Source: Camelus bactrianus
Taxonomy: Eukaryota > Chordata > Mammalia > Artiodactyla > Camelidae
Reading direction: 5' to 3'
DNA length: 64,000 nt
Assembly: GCF_048773025.1 (NCBI RefSeq)
Contig: NC_133574.1
Coordinates: 14,091,501-14,155,500 of the forward strand
Shown here in pieces: positions 24,831 to 37,230 of this stretch. A model generated the notes under the pieces. That model was not told the DNA's origin. It saw only the letters and a program-made list of their open reading frames with translations, and did no database searches. Both the position numbers and the translations under genes were made by a program. Position 1 is the first letter of the stretch. Each line of letters begins with the position of its first letter.

Positions 24831-26004
24831 GAAAGGGGCTGAGGAAGTACTGAAAGAGTTAAAGAGAAGTGTGTAAAATCACATTATGTTAATTTTTACA
24901 TTTTAAGTGTGTCAAAGTCAGAGTTTATTATGCTTTTAATTTCTTGTCTTTAAAGGAATGCAATCATTTATTTTATACTTAAAATATGATTCTCAGCTTA
25001 CCTCGTTTTCAAGTCAAAATACTGCCACGGTTGACATTTTCTCATAATATAGTGAAAATCTTCAACATGTGTGAATATAAACTCATCGAAAAATCTTGCA
25101 CCATTCCATGGTGAGTAATCTTGTTAAAAATATCTGGGCCATTACTAAATTATTACAAAAATATAAATTTTTTGAATCACTTTTAGAAGTTTCACACACA
25201 GTGGTATTTTTAAAACACCAACCACTGCATAGTGCTTAAGACCATTTAAGATGAAATATATTCAAACCTAAAACTTTAGAATACTCAAAAGGCAGGATAA
25301 TGGCTGTTTTATCATTGCAAATACATTTTTTCTTCATAAGTGCAAAATACGAAGGTATTCAGCTAAATTTTCTATATCTTTATTCAAAAGGTGAAATTAG
25401 AATATAATCTCATTTTTTATTTTAAGGCTATTTCCCATAATAATTGGTATTTTTATCTGTAGGATCTTAATTGTCCATTCATTTGTTTTTTCTTTTGGTT
25501 TCTTTAACAGAGAGTGCATTCTTGTGTCTTTTTAGAGTTTTTAATTCTGCTAACTTATTCCAAGATACTTTCTGAGACTGATCGTAAATAAGGGGAGAGG
25601 CCTTATAGTAACTGTGCATCTTTTCATGTAGTCAGGATTTTTTTTTTTTTTTGGATGACTTTTTTTTTACAACTTCCACTTGGTTCACAATATTATCCCA
25701 TTATGACAACTCAATAAAAAATTGTAATCTATTTACATCAAGACACTTATGTCAGCACAGTGCTTTTGCTGATATGATTTTACATTAGATTATAATATTT
25801 TATTTGATTTACATATATACTAATACATATTTTATATAAGTACACACATATATGAATATCTCCTAAATGCCATTAATTTGCATGGGTTGGTAGCTGATAA
25901 CATGTGATCTTTCTGACCATTGGTTATTCTTATGTGTGTCTAACGTACTTCTTAGAACAGATACTAGAACATCACACCTCTCATTATACAGTATTTTAAA
26001 GGTT

Positions 26005-27885
26005 ATATTTTATTTTACTTATTTTTAAACATTTTTTATTGAGTAATAGTCATTTTATAATGTTATGACAAATTCCAGTGTAGAGCACACTTTTTCAGTT
26101 AAACATGAACGTACATACATTCATTGTCACATTTTTTTTTGCTGTGAGTTACCACAAGACCTTGCATATATTTAAGATTCCACACATGAGTGATTTCATA
26201 TGGTATTCCTTTTTCTCTTTCTGTTCTGCTCCACCTAGAATAACATTCTCCAGGAGCATCCATGTCTCTGCAAATGAAGTTATGTTGTCAGTTTTTGTGG
26301 CTGAATAGTATCCCATCATATAAATATCCCACATCTTTATTCAGTCATCTGTTGATGGACATTTTAGGCTGTTTCCATGACTTAGCTGTTGTAAATAGTG
26401 TAGAGAAATCAGCTGAAAACCTTATGGGGGTTCCCTTGTAACTCACTCTTTGTTTTCCTCTTGCTTCCTTTAGGATCATTTCTTTATCCTTGACTCTGGC
26501 TATCTTGATTAGGATGTGCCTTGGTGTGGGTCTGTTTGGGTTCTTATTTTTTGGGACCCTCTGAGCCTCCTGTGCTTGGATATGATTCCTTCTTTAGGAT
26601 TGGGAAGTTTTCAGTCATGAGTCCTTCCCATACCTTTTCAATCCCCTTTGTTCTTTTTCCCCTTCTGGAACTCCTATTATGCATAGATTGGCACACTTTA
26701 TATTACCCCATAGGTCCCGTATATTGTTTTCATTGTTTTTTATTTGTTTTTCTCTCAGCTGTTCTGATTGGGTGCTTTCTGTTGTCCTGTCTTCTAGATC
26801 ACATATTTGTTCTTCTGTATTTTCTAGTCTGCTTTGCACAGCCTTTAGGTCAGCTCTCATCTCAGCCAATGAGTTTACTAATTCTACTTGGTTCTTCTCT
26901 ATAGTTTCTATTTCATTTTTGACATATTTTATATACCTAAACCCTATTTTTTTTAGTTCCTTCAGTACTTTGATCACTCTTTTTTTGAAACTTTGATCTA
27001 GTAGGCCATCAATGTCTATTTCCTTGATCATGCTTTCAGGGGATTTCTCTTGATCTTTTAATTGGGAGTGGTTTCTCTGCTTCTTCACATTGCTCATATC
27101 TCTCTGGCACCGTGGCTTAAGGAGTATCAGTTATGTACTTAACCTGGAGATGGTGTGCCCTTAATGATTTGATCGAGAGGTCTTTGTGTCTTTGCCCTGC
27201 TTCGTGAACTCAGCTTGCTGTTTCATAGGCCTTCTGTTGACGCCCTCATCTGTGCTGCTCTCAGTGGCTGCTGGCTAGCAGATTGTGTCCCCATCCTAAC
27301 ACTAGGTCAGGAGCTGAGCTCTTACCCGGTGGGCGGGCAGCTCACTCCCCCTCCTGATGCCACAGTCACATGCTGTGCTCAGGGGGAGGCAGGTGGGCAG
27401 ATCACACCCCATCCCAGCACCGTGGTCAAGTGCTGTCTTCCTGCCAGGAAGGTGGGTGGCTGCCCACCTGCCCTCTCCTGGTGCTGGGACTCTGCTGCTC
27501 TGTGCAGCTGCCTGCTCTGCCTCAGGTAAGCGGTCTGTAGGTGGGCTCGGCGAAGACCATGGAACAGCCCTGCCTACACTGTGTGCCAAATCTGAGCTCC
27601 TTGATTCTCTTGGCAGCACAAGTTCTCTGAGGTGTCAGGATAGAAAGATCCTCCCTGCCTCGGGCTATAAACAAGTCTCTGTCCTGCCTAGGATGTTGTG
27701 GAGCCCCCACGTGCAGTTTCAGGTCTCAGCCCTGCCCCCGCCCAGGCACTATGAACAGGAGATGGTAGCTGTGGCTGAGCTCTGCCTCTCTTCTTGCGAG
27801 ATGTGCCAGTAATGGCACAGGTCTCAGGAGACAAAGGCTACAGCACCCCTCCCCCAGGGCACATGCCTGTTTATAGTTTTGTTTA
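26005..27885 (-). mobile_element. Internally deleted minus-strand L1 (3' end joined to ORF1)
   Basis: Read on the minus strand it has about 780 bases of 5' UTR (27,885 to about 27,100) of the same kind as L1 copies B and C, then ORF1 (about 27,097-26,404). At 26,401 it passes directly into the ORF2-end/3' UTR sequence (complement of CCATGACTTAGCTGTTGTAAATAGTG and ACCTAGAATAACATTCTCC). It ends in poly-T on the plus strand near 26,010. All of ORF2 except its last bases is missing, as is the C-terminal end of ORF1. Confidence 0.85.
26615..27097 (-). pseudogene. L1 ORF1p N-terminal 160 codons, open
   Basis: An open frame of 160 codons beginning MSNVKKQRNHSQLKDQEKSP. Residues about 45-95 form a heptad-rich coiled coil (LKELKKIGFRYIKYVKNEIE, then LAEMRADLKAVQSRLENTEE), the trimerisation stalk of L1 ORF1p. 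The RRM start follows (NNENNIRDLWGNIK, CIIGVPEGE). The frame then leaves the ORF1 reading, and related sequence continues in another frame to 26,404 before the internal deletion. The long open stretch suggests a fairly young copy. ORF1p would be about 340 residues, so this is under half. Confidence 0.85.
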
Positions 27886-29640
27886 CCTTTTGAGTTAAAA
27901 TTTACCTGACAATGAAATGTATAAATTAGGCTTTTGAGGTTCATCCTTGTATCAGCAGTTGATTCTTTTTTATTGTTAAATAGTATTCCATTGTTTGAAT
28001 ATACTATCATTTGTTTTATCCATTCTCCTACTGATAAATACTTAGGCTTTGGGTATCTTTTTTTGCAAGCTAACATTTTTTTAAAAAATGCAAATATAAC
28101 ATACATGATTAAATGTGAACACATCTTAAGTATGCAGCTCAGTGATTTTTCACAAAGTAAACACATCTATGTAACCTTCATCCAGTCAAGAAACAGAACA
28201 TTGCTGTTCCACTTTGGGTTTTTTCCCAGATACTACGGCACACCTTTGATGGATTCACCATCCTAAATTCAGCCACCATGGATTGGCTTTTTTGCTTTTG
28301 AAATTTTTGGTCCTGTACTTTCCACTCAAAATTATGTAAGATTCATCCACTAGTGTTTTCTGTAAACTAGTATATTTATTTTTATTGCTTTAAAGTATAC
28401 AACTTGTATGCATGTGCCACCACTTATAGTTATGTATTTATTGTTGACAGGTGTTTGGGTCATTTTCTATTTGGGGCTATAAGAAATAGTGATTATGAGA
28501 ATTTTCTGGATGTCCTTTGTTGCTCAGATGTAGAAGTTTCTGAAGGGTACACACATGGGTTACCCTTGGTAATAGGGTGTGTGTGTGTGTATGTATGTGT
28601 ATGTGTGTGTGTGTACATATATATACACACATATACATATATAACTTTCATTCAAAAAGCCTATTTCCAAAGTATTTGTAAGAATTTATATTCCCACTGG
28701 CCATGTGTAAGAGTCCCCATTGCTTGTTGCCCTCACCAATGCTTCATATCACTTAACAACTAACTATTGTAGTGGATGTCTAATGGTGTTCCAAGTGTGG
28801 TTTTAGTACATATTTCCATTATTACTAAAGAGGTCAGCCTCTTTCCATAGCTTATTTGGATTTTTTTTTTTGAAGCACCTGTTCAATTTTTTTGCATATT
28901 TTAATATTGAGGTTCTGCCTTTTTCTCCACTGGTTTTTGTTATTTATATGCCCTAGATACAAGTCTTTTGTTGGATATAGGTATAGCAAATATATTTTCC
29001 CACCGTATGGCTTAGCTTTTCACTTTCTTAATGGTACCTCTTGATAAAAATAATTCTTAATTTTACTGAAGTCCAACTTAAAACTCTTATGTTTCATGCT
29101 GTGTCCTGTTTAAGAACTCTTTGCCACTTCAAAGTCATTAAAATATCTCCTACACTATTTTCTAGATGCTTTATTTTGGTGTGGGATTAGTTTATTTATT
29201 TTAATGGAGGTACTGGGAGTTGAACCCAAGAACTTATGCATGCTAAGCACACATTCCACCTGAGCTTTACCCTCCCCCAGATGCTTTGCTTTATGTTTCA
29301 AATATATTAGATTTATAATCTATCTAAAATTACTGTTCATGTATGGTACAGAGTTTAATTCAATGCTGTTCCATTGGTCTATATGTCTAACTTTAGGTAG
29401 TTATCACATAGACTTAATGTTGTTTACTAAGTCCTTTAATATTGTTCTTTAATATCATCTTGGCTATTGTTGGCCCTTCACGCTTCTCTATGTATTTAGA
29501 ATCAGCTTGTCAAGTTCTACAAAAAAACAGTAACAACAATTACCTTTTGGGGATTTTGATGTGCACATATAAATCTTTGAATCAGTTGAAGGGGAACTGA
29601 CATCTTTAAATGCTGAGCCCTCCAATACATAAAGTTGGAT
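27886..29640 (-). mobile_element. Old L1M 3' part, minus strand
   Basis: Phrases typical of the complement of an L1 3' region run across the interval: TAGTATTCCATTGTTTGAATATAC, AACTAACTATTGTAGTGGATGTC, CAAGTCTTTTGTTGGATATAGG, TTCTTAATGGTACCTCTTGATAAA and CATTGGTCTATATGTC. It is broken up by a (GT)n/(TA)n run at 28,576-28,640 and by the SINE at 29,173. Confidence 0.75.
29173..29278 (-). mobile_element. Camelid vic-1 type tRNA-derived SINE
   Basis: Its complement reads GGGGAGGGTAAAGCTCAGGTGG, then TGTGCTTAGCATGCATAAG and TTGGGTTCAACTCCCAGTACCTCC, that is, the A-box and B-box of the tRNA-like head of the camelid vic-1 SINE, followed by an A/T-rich tail. It is flanked by a 9-base target-site duplication AGATGCTTT (29,164-29,172 and 29,279-29,287). 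This is the strongest taxonomic marker in the window. Confidence 0.85.
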
Positions 29641-30160
29641 TACTTCCCCTATACTTATTTTTATCACTGCTGTAACAAATTATCACAAATTTTGCAGCTT
29701 AAAGCAACACAAACATTATTTTATGGTTCTGTAGGTCAAGTCAGGAACAGGTATCACTTGGCTAAAAATCAAGATGTCAGCAGGGCTGTATGCCCTTCTG
29801 TAGGTCAAAGGAAGAATATATTTCCTTGTCTTTTCCAGCTTCTAGAGTTCACCCACATTTCTTTACCCATGGCCCTTCCTCTATCTTCAAAGCTAACAGC
29901 TTTATAGCTTTCTAATCCTTCTTCCAAAGTCATATCTTTCTGACCACAGCTGGGAAAGATTTTCAATATTTAAGGACCCCTGTTGTTAGACTAGGCCCAT
30001 GTAGATAATACAGGATAATCTCCCTGTCTCAGAGTCCATAACCTGATACATCTGCAAAATCCCCTTTGCCATGTAAAATAACATATTCACAGATTTCAGG
30101 ATTAGAGCATGGATATAGGTAGGGGTCAGTGTGGTGCACTATTCTGTCTATCAAACTGTT
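29641..30160. repeat. Ancient interspersed repeat, family unresolved
   Basis: The sequence ACTGCTGTAACAAATTATCACAAATTTTGCAGCTTAAAGCAACACAAAC, then GGTTCTGTAGGTCAAGTCAGG, CTTTTCCAGCTTCTAGAG, CATGTAAAATAACATATTCACAG and TATTCTGTCTATCA has the order of a very common old mammalian repeat. I recognise the consensus but do not trust my memory of its name. Confidence 0.6.
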
Positions 30161-30559
30161 TAACATTTGAAGCTTTCTGACAAACGTACAAGATAGAAAT
30201 CCTGATCATGTGTAGAATGCTTCCTCTGCAAAATATTGGGCACTGAGTTTATTTGAAAGGACTGAAAATAATATTACCACAGGAATGGTTTCCTAATTCT
30301 ACTGACATTTACTTACTTTATACTTAAATAACCAAAATGGTCAGCCAGGAGTGGGATCTTGGCAAATAAAATAAAAGTATAATTCAAGCATTTATCACTG
30401 AATTAACTAGCTAATTCTATTTTAGAAACAGACGGAAAATAAAATAATTTAGAATAAGTCAGATTACTTATATATTAAGTGAAAATAAAGTTTTAAAAGC
30501 ATGTCTGAATATGGGATAAAGTAAGCATCATAAAATGTAATGTTAATCTTTAGTACATG

Positions 30560-30760
30560 CAAATCTCAAACTCCCAATTTATAAACAAGTTCATACTGTG
30601 TAGCACAGGGAACTATATCCAATACTGTTTTGTAGTAAATTATGGTGAAAAAGAGTATGAAAATGAATATATGTATGTTCATGTATGACTGAAGCATTGT
30701 GCTGTACACCAGAAATTGACACAAAATGGTAAACTGACTACATATATATATATTTGAAAG
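30560..30760 (+). mobile_element. Truncated young L1 3' end
   Basis: GTGTAGCACAGGGAACTATATCCAATAC, ATTGTGCTGTACACCAGAAATTGACACAA and a TA-rich tail form the ungulate L1 3' terminus. Only about 200 bases remain. Bases 30,160-30,560 and 30,780-31,480 are AT-rich with nothing recognised. Confidence 0.8.
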
Positions 30761-31479
30761 GGCTGAAAAGACTATATCTACCAAGAAAAAAAATTAGATT
30801 GATAACAAAAAAAAAATTTGTTAGTAATATAATGCTAGAAACACAGACACAAAAGAAAATCTCAGGCATACATCTGTTTATAGAGTCCTAGAAAAAATAG
30901 TGCCTATGCAAGTCCCTGATAAACATGAGAAAATAGGAAAGGCAATATAGAAGTTCAAAATGCTTTGCTATGTAAGATCTGCAAGGTGACTCAGACACAA
31001 ACTTAAGCGGTCAAAATATTTATATAATTAATGATAACTTAAAGTAATTGAGGACATCATTTTAAATGAGATAAAAATAGCTGATCAATTTTCGTATTAC
31101 TAAGCAAGTCATTTCTGTTTATAGTAGGTTTATATTATTTTTATATCTATTTATATTTTATAAAGACATCAACTTAGATCCTGGCTGATAACTGACAGTG
31201 GAGCAAATGATTGATTTAAATGGGTATCATAGGCTTATCAGATTTCATATGCTTTAAATATACATTAATTATTAGCTGTCAGGAAGAGTTCAGTTTTCAT
31301 TTATTCTAACATAGCTGTGTCACAGGCAGGTTACTCTGTATTTACAATGGAGGATCATGATAGATATAAAGATATCAAGCCTTATTGATCTTCATAGGGG
31401 TGCTTTTATAAGAAAAGGAGAATAAAATAAGAAAAATCTAAAATACTACTTTTTTTATAGTGTTCTAACAGTTTTATCT

Positions 31480-31740
31480 TATTTTTATTTTTTACTGAGT
31501 TATAGTCCGTTTACAATGTTGTGTCAATTTCTGGTGTACAGCACAATTTTTCAGTACTTTATGAATATACGTATATTTGTTTTCATACTTTTTCCCCATG
31601 AGCTACTACAAAATCTTGAATATATTTCCCTGTGCTATACAGTATAAACTTGTTTATCTAGTCTATATATACCTGTCAGTATTTACAAATCTTGAACTTC
31701 CAGTCTGTCCCTACTCACACCCTGTAAAATACTATTAAAT
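31480..31740 (-). mobile_element. Truncated L1 3' end, minus strand
   Basis: TTTTACTGAGTTATAGTCCGTTTACAATGTTGTGTCAATTTCTGGTGTACAGCAC is the complement of the L1 3' terminus. It continues through CCTGTGCTATACAGTATAAACTTG. 5' truncated. Confidence 0.8.
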
Positions 31741-32403
31741 CAACATATATTTATGAAGAACTATGAAAAATGGGAAACTATAAGTTGTTTCTTTAAATTG
31801 GAGCAAAGAGAACTACTTTAACTTGGAAAATAGTTAAAATCTGGCAAGTTTTATGATTTCATGTTCACCCCTGACAGCTTTTCTTTCCTCCTTTCTCCTT
31901 CAATCTTTTTTGGGCCTTCTAAAGAATTAAATTAAAAAAAAGAAAAAAAAAAGAAAATTAAGAAACAGCTTTGCATCTAAAATAACCTCCTAACTGGAAA
32001 GATTGTATACTTTGTGAAAAATTTACAGCTGCCGACTTATGATCTATGTCTCTGTCCACACTGCCTTACTTGTTAGGAAGGGTCTTAAAAAAACAAAGTA
32101 AAGAAAAATAGCAAATTATAATGGCTTTTACATTTTAAATTTTTTCTATGTGTTTACAATCTGCTCTATCATGAGTTATTAAGATAAACATTATCAGCTA
32201 TACTCTACTTTCCTATCATGCATATTGTGACTCTGAGAAGCACGCACGCTCTAACTTACAATCTGCAGGTTGTGTACAGGTTAATGCAGTTCTTTTGACA
32301 ATATATGGTTTTGTAGTCTAGTTGTCTAACTACTACATAATTGAAAAGATGTAGAACTACTGGTATCACTGCCCTCGGTCTCTGTCACCTACCTTAAAAA
32401 TAC

Positions 32404-32488
32404 CTGGAAAAGTAGATTCAAAAACTCATTGGCAAGAACATTTTTCACACTCCAGATCTGATATTCCTCTAGAGTTAAGATGGCCATT
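32404..32488 (-). pseudogene. USP32: USP32-like exon (LTLEDYQIW segment)
   Basis: An 85-base exon with a polypyrimidine acceptor (TTTTTCTTTTAG before it) and a donor (CCAG|GTATTT). It encodes MAILTLEEYQIWSVKNVLAN and then EFLNLLFQ, which differs from the human USP32 sequence (MGHLTLEDYQIWSVKNVLAN, as I recall it) by only a few residues. USP32 is a membrane-associated deubiquitinase with N-terminal EF-hands, and this exon lies just after them. The exon itself is open. It is the last USP32 exon found in the window. The catalytic region is not present, and the preceding small exon (ELHMDLSDIV region) was not found between here and 35,154. Confidence 0.85.
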
Positions 32489-32595
32489 CTAAAAGAAAAA
32501 CAACGTTTAAGAATATCTTAAATCTTCATCTTCTTATATTATTTGAATAAAATCTGTTTTATTAAACTTGCAATGGTCATTTGTCTGAAAGAAAA

Positions 32596-32787
32596 CTAAT
32601 GATTTAATGTAGATGCTATGTGTTCATCTGAAAGTAGGCCAGCAAGAATAAGTTCAAAAGTAACCAAACTCTGAAGTAGTGAGTCATAACGTGGGCAATT
32701 TATCACCAAAAATCTTCCTCCAGTAAGACCTGGGAAATAATTCACAGTATCTTCTGGTTCAAGGTGAAGTTTACTAACAGAACCCAC
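32596..32787 (-). other. Unassigned 63-codon ORF
   Basis: An open frame of 63 codons beginning MGSVSKLHLEPEDTVNYFPG and containing RFLVINCPRYDSLL. Its start overlaps a possible acceptor (CTGTTAG before AAACTTCAC). The composition is protein-like, but an ORF this short is not improbable by chance. It sits in what should be a USP32 intron. The first residues KLHLEPEDTV vaguely recall the missing USP32 exon (ELHMDLSDIV), but the similarity does not continue. No function assigned. Confidence 0.25.
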
Positions 32788-35153
32788 AAAAGGTTCTGGG
32801 TAGAGAAAAAGGACTATTTACTAACTTTGAAAGCATCTTTCCAAACTCTCTGGATTATGCACTTTGACCCTAACAATTTTCTACGATCTTCTTTAAAACA
32901 TCTGGCAATATTATTAGACTTCTTAAGAGATTTAAAAGAACTAAATATATATAATAAATGAGTATCAATATTAACATTTCTCAAAATAAATTTTAACATT
33001 AATTTCACAAGTTGAATAAAGAAGTATTTTTTTTTTTGGTGTCATAGTGTAACAAAAATTACATTTATATACAGTAGACAATATTTCTTGGCAGGCAAAA
33101 ATATAACCAAATGCTTCTTACTTCATGTTTTGAACAATCACCTTAACAATCCTAGATGAATAATAATGTTCTTAGCTTTTATTACTTAATTATATTTTTA
33201 TTATCTAATGATTTATTATTTAATGATGTTTAATATTTATTATTAATGATATTCATGTATTCATTCAATATATAATACCATTTATTATAAGAAAAGATTT
33301 TAAATCAGTGTGATGGTAAGTATTGGCTTTCATGATGCAACTTCCATAAAAGTATATTAATACCAATGTAATGGTACAAAATAATGGGTAATATTGTCAC
33401 AGTCTAGTCACCAGTGAATATGGGTAATAGGTTTGGTTGAAAGGTCCAAATTTTATTCTAAATTTTTACCATTTCATTATTATGGTTACACGGAGATGGA
33501 GCAGCTAAATGATCTTTTTTTAATGTTCAAAAAGTACAGCCATAAGAAGAAACTCGGTCTTACATAAAAATAGACAGCAATGATAACCTAAATACTTATC
33601 AAATACCCAGAAAAAAGGCGATGGAAATTGTATCTCTACATAAGGTATTTCCTAAAAAAACTTTCCTATGTTTCTGTTTTCATATATACCAAATAGAAAT
33701 GGCTACCTTAATTTTGGGCAGAAAAGTAAATGAAGACGGTTATCTGGATTCCCAAACAAAGATCAAGCCCTGAAAAATTCATTTCTATTATTTATTTCTA
33801 TTGAGTGTCAGTTAATAAAACTATGATGATTTTTTCTGGATTTGTGATTGAAAAAAAAATGTTACTTATTTTTCTAAGCCTGTATAAGACCGCTATGGTC
33901 TACATCCTACCATCTGCTACTTGGTACATGTCAACATTTGAATAGAAAGGGTCAAATTAACTCATATGTGTCTCACATATATGGATTATCTTCAGTTTCA
34001 CATGGATACATAGACATTAAGGCAAACCTATTATAATATCTTCAATAAATGTTGTGAAACTAAAAATATTCAATGCTTTATTCTTTGTAAAGTACATGCT
34101 TGTTTCTGCTATTATACACTTATTCTGGCTGCTATTAAAGAACTTAGGACAGACCCTCACCAATATTATTGAAAAAAAATTTTTAAAACTATATACACCA
34201 CCTAGATTGAGATAAAAAATAATTTACATCATCACAAATATCCGATGGTCCTTCCCAGTTAAATCACCCATCTCCTAAATCACTATTGTAACACTTATTG
34301 ACATTAGTTCTGTCTCTGTTCTAGAACTTCATATAAATTGAATTGTACAATGTGTTCTTTTATTCTGTGGCTTCTTTTGCTCAATATAAGTTTTGTCTTA
34401 CCATAATGTATTAAAATGGGAGAAGTAAAGATTATAAACTACAGATGTCAAGGGCTGTCTGTACTTAAATTTTATAAAATGCCTAGATTATAAAATATAA
34501 TGTTTTTATGTAAATAACACTTAATGGAGTTGTTTAAAGGTGGAATGGGCTTTCTTTAGGGACAACTTGGAGGTATTGTAACCACAGGTTCAAATAAGCA
34601 TTAAGCAGGGATGATGTAGAAGTGATTCAAGTATGTATATGTAAGGTATGTATACCAATTCAGAATATAATGTATTTTTATAAAAGAATAAATTAGTTTC
34701 TGCTGGACTCACCTTTGTGGTATCATGCGCATTCTATGTGTCTTCTACAATGTAGGATAGATCCACATGTAATTCCTTTAAAACCAGAAACCCAAATCAG
34801 TAGTTAGGAAAGAGAAGGTATCATTTTTATTAGCCAGTAGCTGAAGTATAAAGTATTTTCGGGCAACTTTTTTTTTTTTTTTTTACAGAAATAGATTGCT
34901 TGTTTGCCTTAAAAATTTATGACAATTTTCCAGTGGTTTCATTTTTTTTTTACATAATACATTCAGTTTATTAAATTTTCTAAGGCAAATTCTCTTCCCA
35001 ATTTTGCATCTTTGGCTATGAATATTTTGAGTAGCATAATATAGAACCTAGAAGAAGTAAGAAAACTTTTTCTCAACCTCTTTTAAAAAATTCTTCACTC
35101 TATGTTCCTGTTGGAAGTTTACATGCAAGAAGATGTATACAATCAGACTTTAC

Positions 35154-35268
35154 CAGGGTATCATCGGTGCAGTTGTCCTTCCAGATCTCTAAATGTGCAA
35201 CCACGTGTCTCTCAGGTCAACCCTAGAGAGAACTCCATCACGGTCAACATCAAATACCTTGAAGCAAA
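35154..35268 (-). pseudogene. USP32: USP32-like EF-hand exon, frameshifted
   Basis: A 115-base exon with acceptor TTCTTTAG and donor CCTG|GTAAAG. It starts (F)CFKVFDVDRDGVLSRVDLRD, the second EF-hand of USP32 including the DVDRDGVLSRV calcium loop. One base is missing after the RD codons compared with the human sequence (GACATGGTGG became GACACGTGG). The frame then runs into TAG, while the rest of the homology (IWKDNCTDD) continues in another frame. The intron phase agrees with the exon at 37,123, so the two were once spliced together. Clear loss of coding function. Confidence 0.9.
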
Positions 35269-35696
35269 CTAAAGAAAAGAAACTCTTATGGAGGGAAATT
35301 ACTTTCATATTCTGAAGTATAATACATTTTATTACAAGCTGCCCTAGTAAAATTACTTAGTTCCTCAAACAACTACATTCTGGATTAAGTTCTTATTTGG
35401 AGGACACTGTGTCCTTAAACTCCTTTGAACTTGTAGGAATTCCTGTACACTTCATAAGTCTCTCTCCTTATATTATTAGCCAGCTTAGAGAACCCTATCC
35501 TTCACCTAAATCTAAAGTTAAATTTCTTGCAAACTGAAAAAGAAGGGCCAAGTTACTATACAATATCTCACAGATTTTGAGAAGGTAATTCAAACTTTTA
35601 AATTAATTTCTAATATTTAAAACTGATCACTTCAGAGTTGATTCTTAAAATGCTGAAAATATTCCATCTACATTAAGAATCAAGAAAAAGCTGGTA

Positions 35697-36038
35697 CAGT
35701 CAGCCCCCTGTATCCACTGGTTCTGCATTCACAGGTATAAACAATAGATCAAATATATATATATATATATATATAAATTTTCCCAGAAAGTTCTCAAAAG
35801 CAAAACTTGAATTTGCTATTCACTGACAACTATTTACATATCATTTACATTGTATTTACAAATAATTACATTGTGTTAGGTATTACAAGTAACCTAGAGG
35901 TGATTTAAAGTATACAGGAGGATGTGCATAGGTTATATGCAAATACTATGCCAATTTACATAAGGACTTGAGCATCCATGGATTTGGTATCTGAGGGGGT
36001 CTCAGAACCAATCTTCAGCAGATAATGAGAGATGACTG
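35697..36038. mobile_element. MER2/Tigger-type DNA transposon remnant
   Basis: A non-autonomous mariner-like element with terminal inverted repeats CAGTCAGCCCCCTGTATCC (left) and the complement of GAGAGATGACTG (right), flanked by TA on both sides. Internal text such as GGTGATTTAAAGTATACAGGAGGATGTGC and ACTTGAGCATCCATGGATTTGG matches the MER2/Tigger group. A (TA)n run of about 24 bases has grown inside it at 35,752. It sits in an intron of the USP32-like segment. Confidence 0.8.
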
Positions 36039-37122
36039 TATAAAGATTTTGCCTCTCCAGTGTAATTAATGTGCACCCAATATTTTTGCCTAAGAACAAT
36101 TTCAAATCTTCAATGAAGCTTATATACAACAAGCTAAAAATCCGAAATATCAGCACTTTGCTAATTAACATCTTATCAGCAAAATTGCTAGTCTATATGG
36201 TTAACTTCCACTAGTCCGCTGGCAAAAAAAAAATTAAAAAAAATTTAAGACAATAATTAACCTCAATTGAGAAACAAAGACTTCAGCCTCTTTAATATCA
36301 GAACTTTAATGTGAACAAATAATCTATCACAAAGCCAGGTTAGAGTAATGGTATACTATCAGGGAAGATAAAAGAAATCTAAATTTTTAAGATTAAATAA
36401 TTATCTACTTCACACAGCCGTGTATTAATTATGCTATTAAATAACTTAGTGCATCACAGTACAACATTACTAAAGAATATTGAACTATTAAGTATCATAC
36501 CCAAAATATGCAGTATTTGTGAAGCTGTATTTTAGAAAGATGCAGTGATAATGACCCTAGTGAATATATAAGAATTAGGTTCCAATTAAATGTAAACTGC
36601 TGCATTTTCCTAACCAAATATGGTTAAGATTTATTAATGTAATATGCTTATAAATTATGCTATAATATTTTAGCTAGGTTTAAAAGATAAATTTACTATT
36701 TAATAAAATTGTTTTATCATAAATTTAATTTTGCTAATAAAATATCAATATACACAGTGATAGAAAATAAGTTGGAATTCAAGTTAAGCAGGACAAATTT
36801 TCTATATAGACTACAAGAAAATATTTTCTATATGCTTAACATTTTAAAACACATCATGACTGATGTAGTTCATTTATCATGAATTGTACATTCACCTGGA
36901 AAATCAACCATTATTAATAACAATCATCTTAAATTACTCCACAGTAAAAAAGAACAGATGATTGAACCTTTACACTGACCTCAGTAAAACCTGAGCAAGA
37001 GATTGCTATTTGCCAAAGGGATGAGAATTCAGGCCTCAATCATTTGATTTTTTTTCATGAATGGATGCTAATTTTTTTCTCTGTATATAGGTTCCAAATT
37101 TTGTGATGTTTAACACACTTAC

Positions 37123-37230
37123 ATTACTGTCTTTCAGCCAGAGGTCCTCTGCAACAAGTTGATAACCCACAGGATATCTCCTTAAAATCTATGTGGCTGT
37201 CATGATTTTCACCAAAAGCATTAAATAAAC
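37123..37230 (-). pseudogene. USP32: USP32-like EF-hand exon, with stop
   Basis: A 108-base exon, with acceptor TATTTTACAG and donor T|GTAAGT. It reads LFNAFGENHDSHIDFKEISC then GLSTCCRGPLAERQ, matching the first EF-hand of USP32 (LFNAFDENRDNHIDFKEISC in human, as recalled). The calcium-loop Asp after AF is replaced by Gly. The expected Lys codon after ERQ is TAA, a stop. The leftover single base joins in phase with the TT of the exon at 35,268. Decayed copy. Confidence 0.9.
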
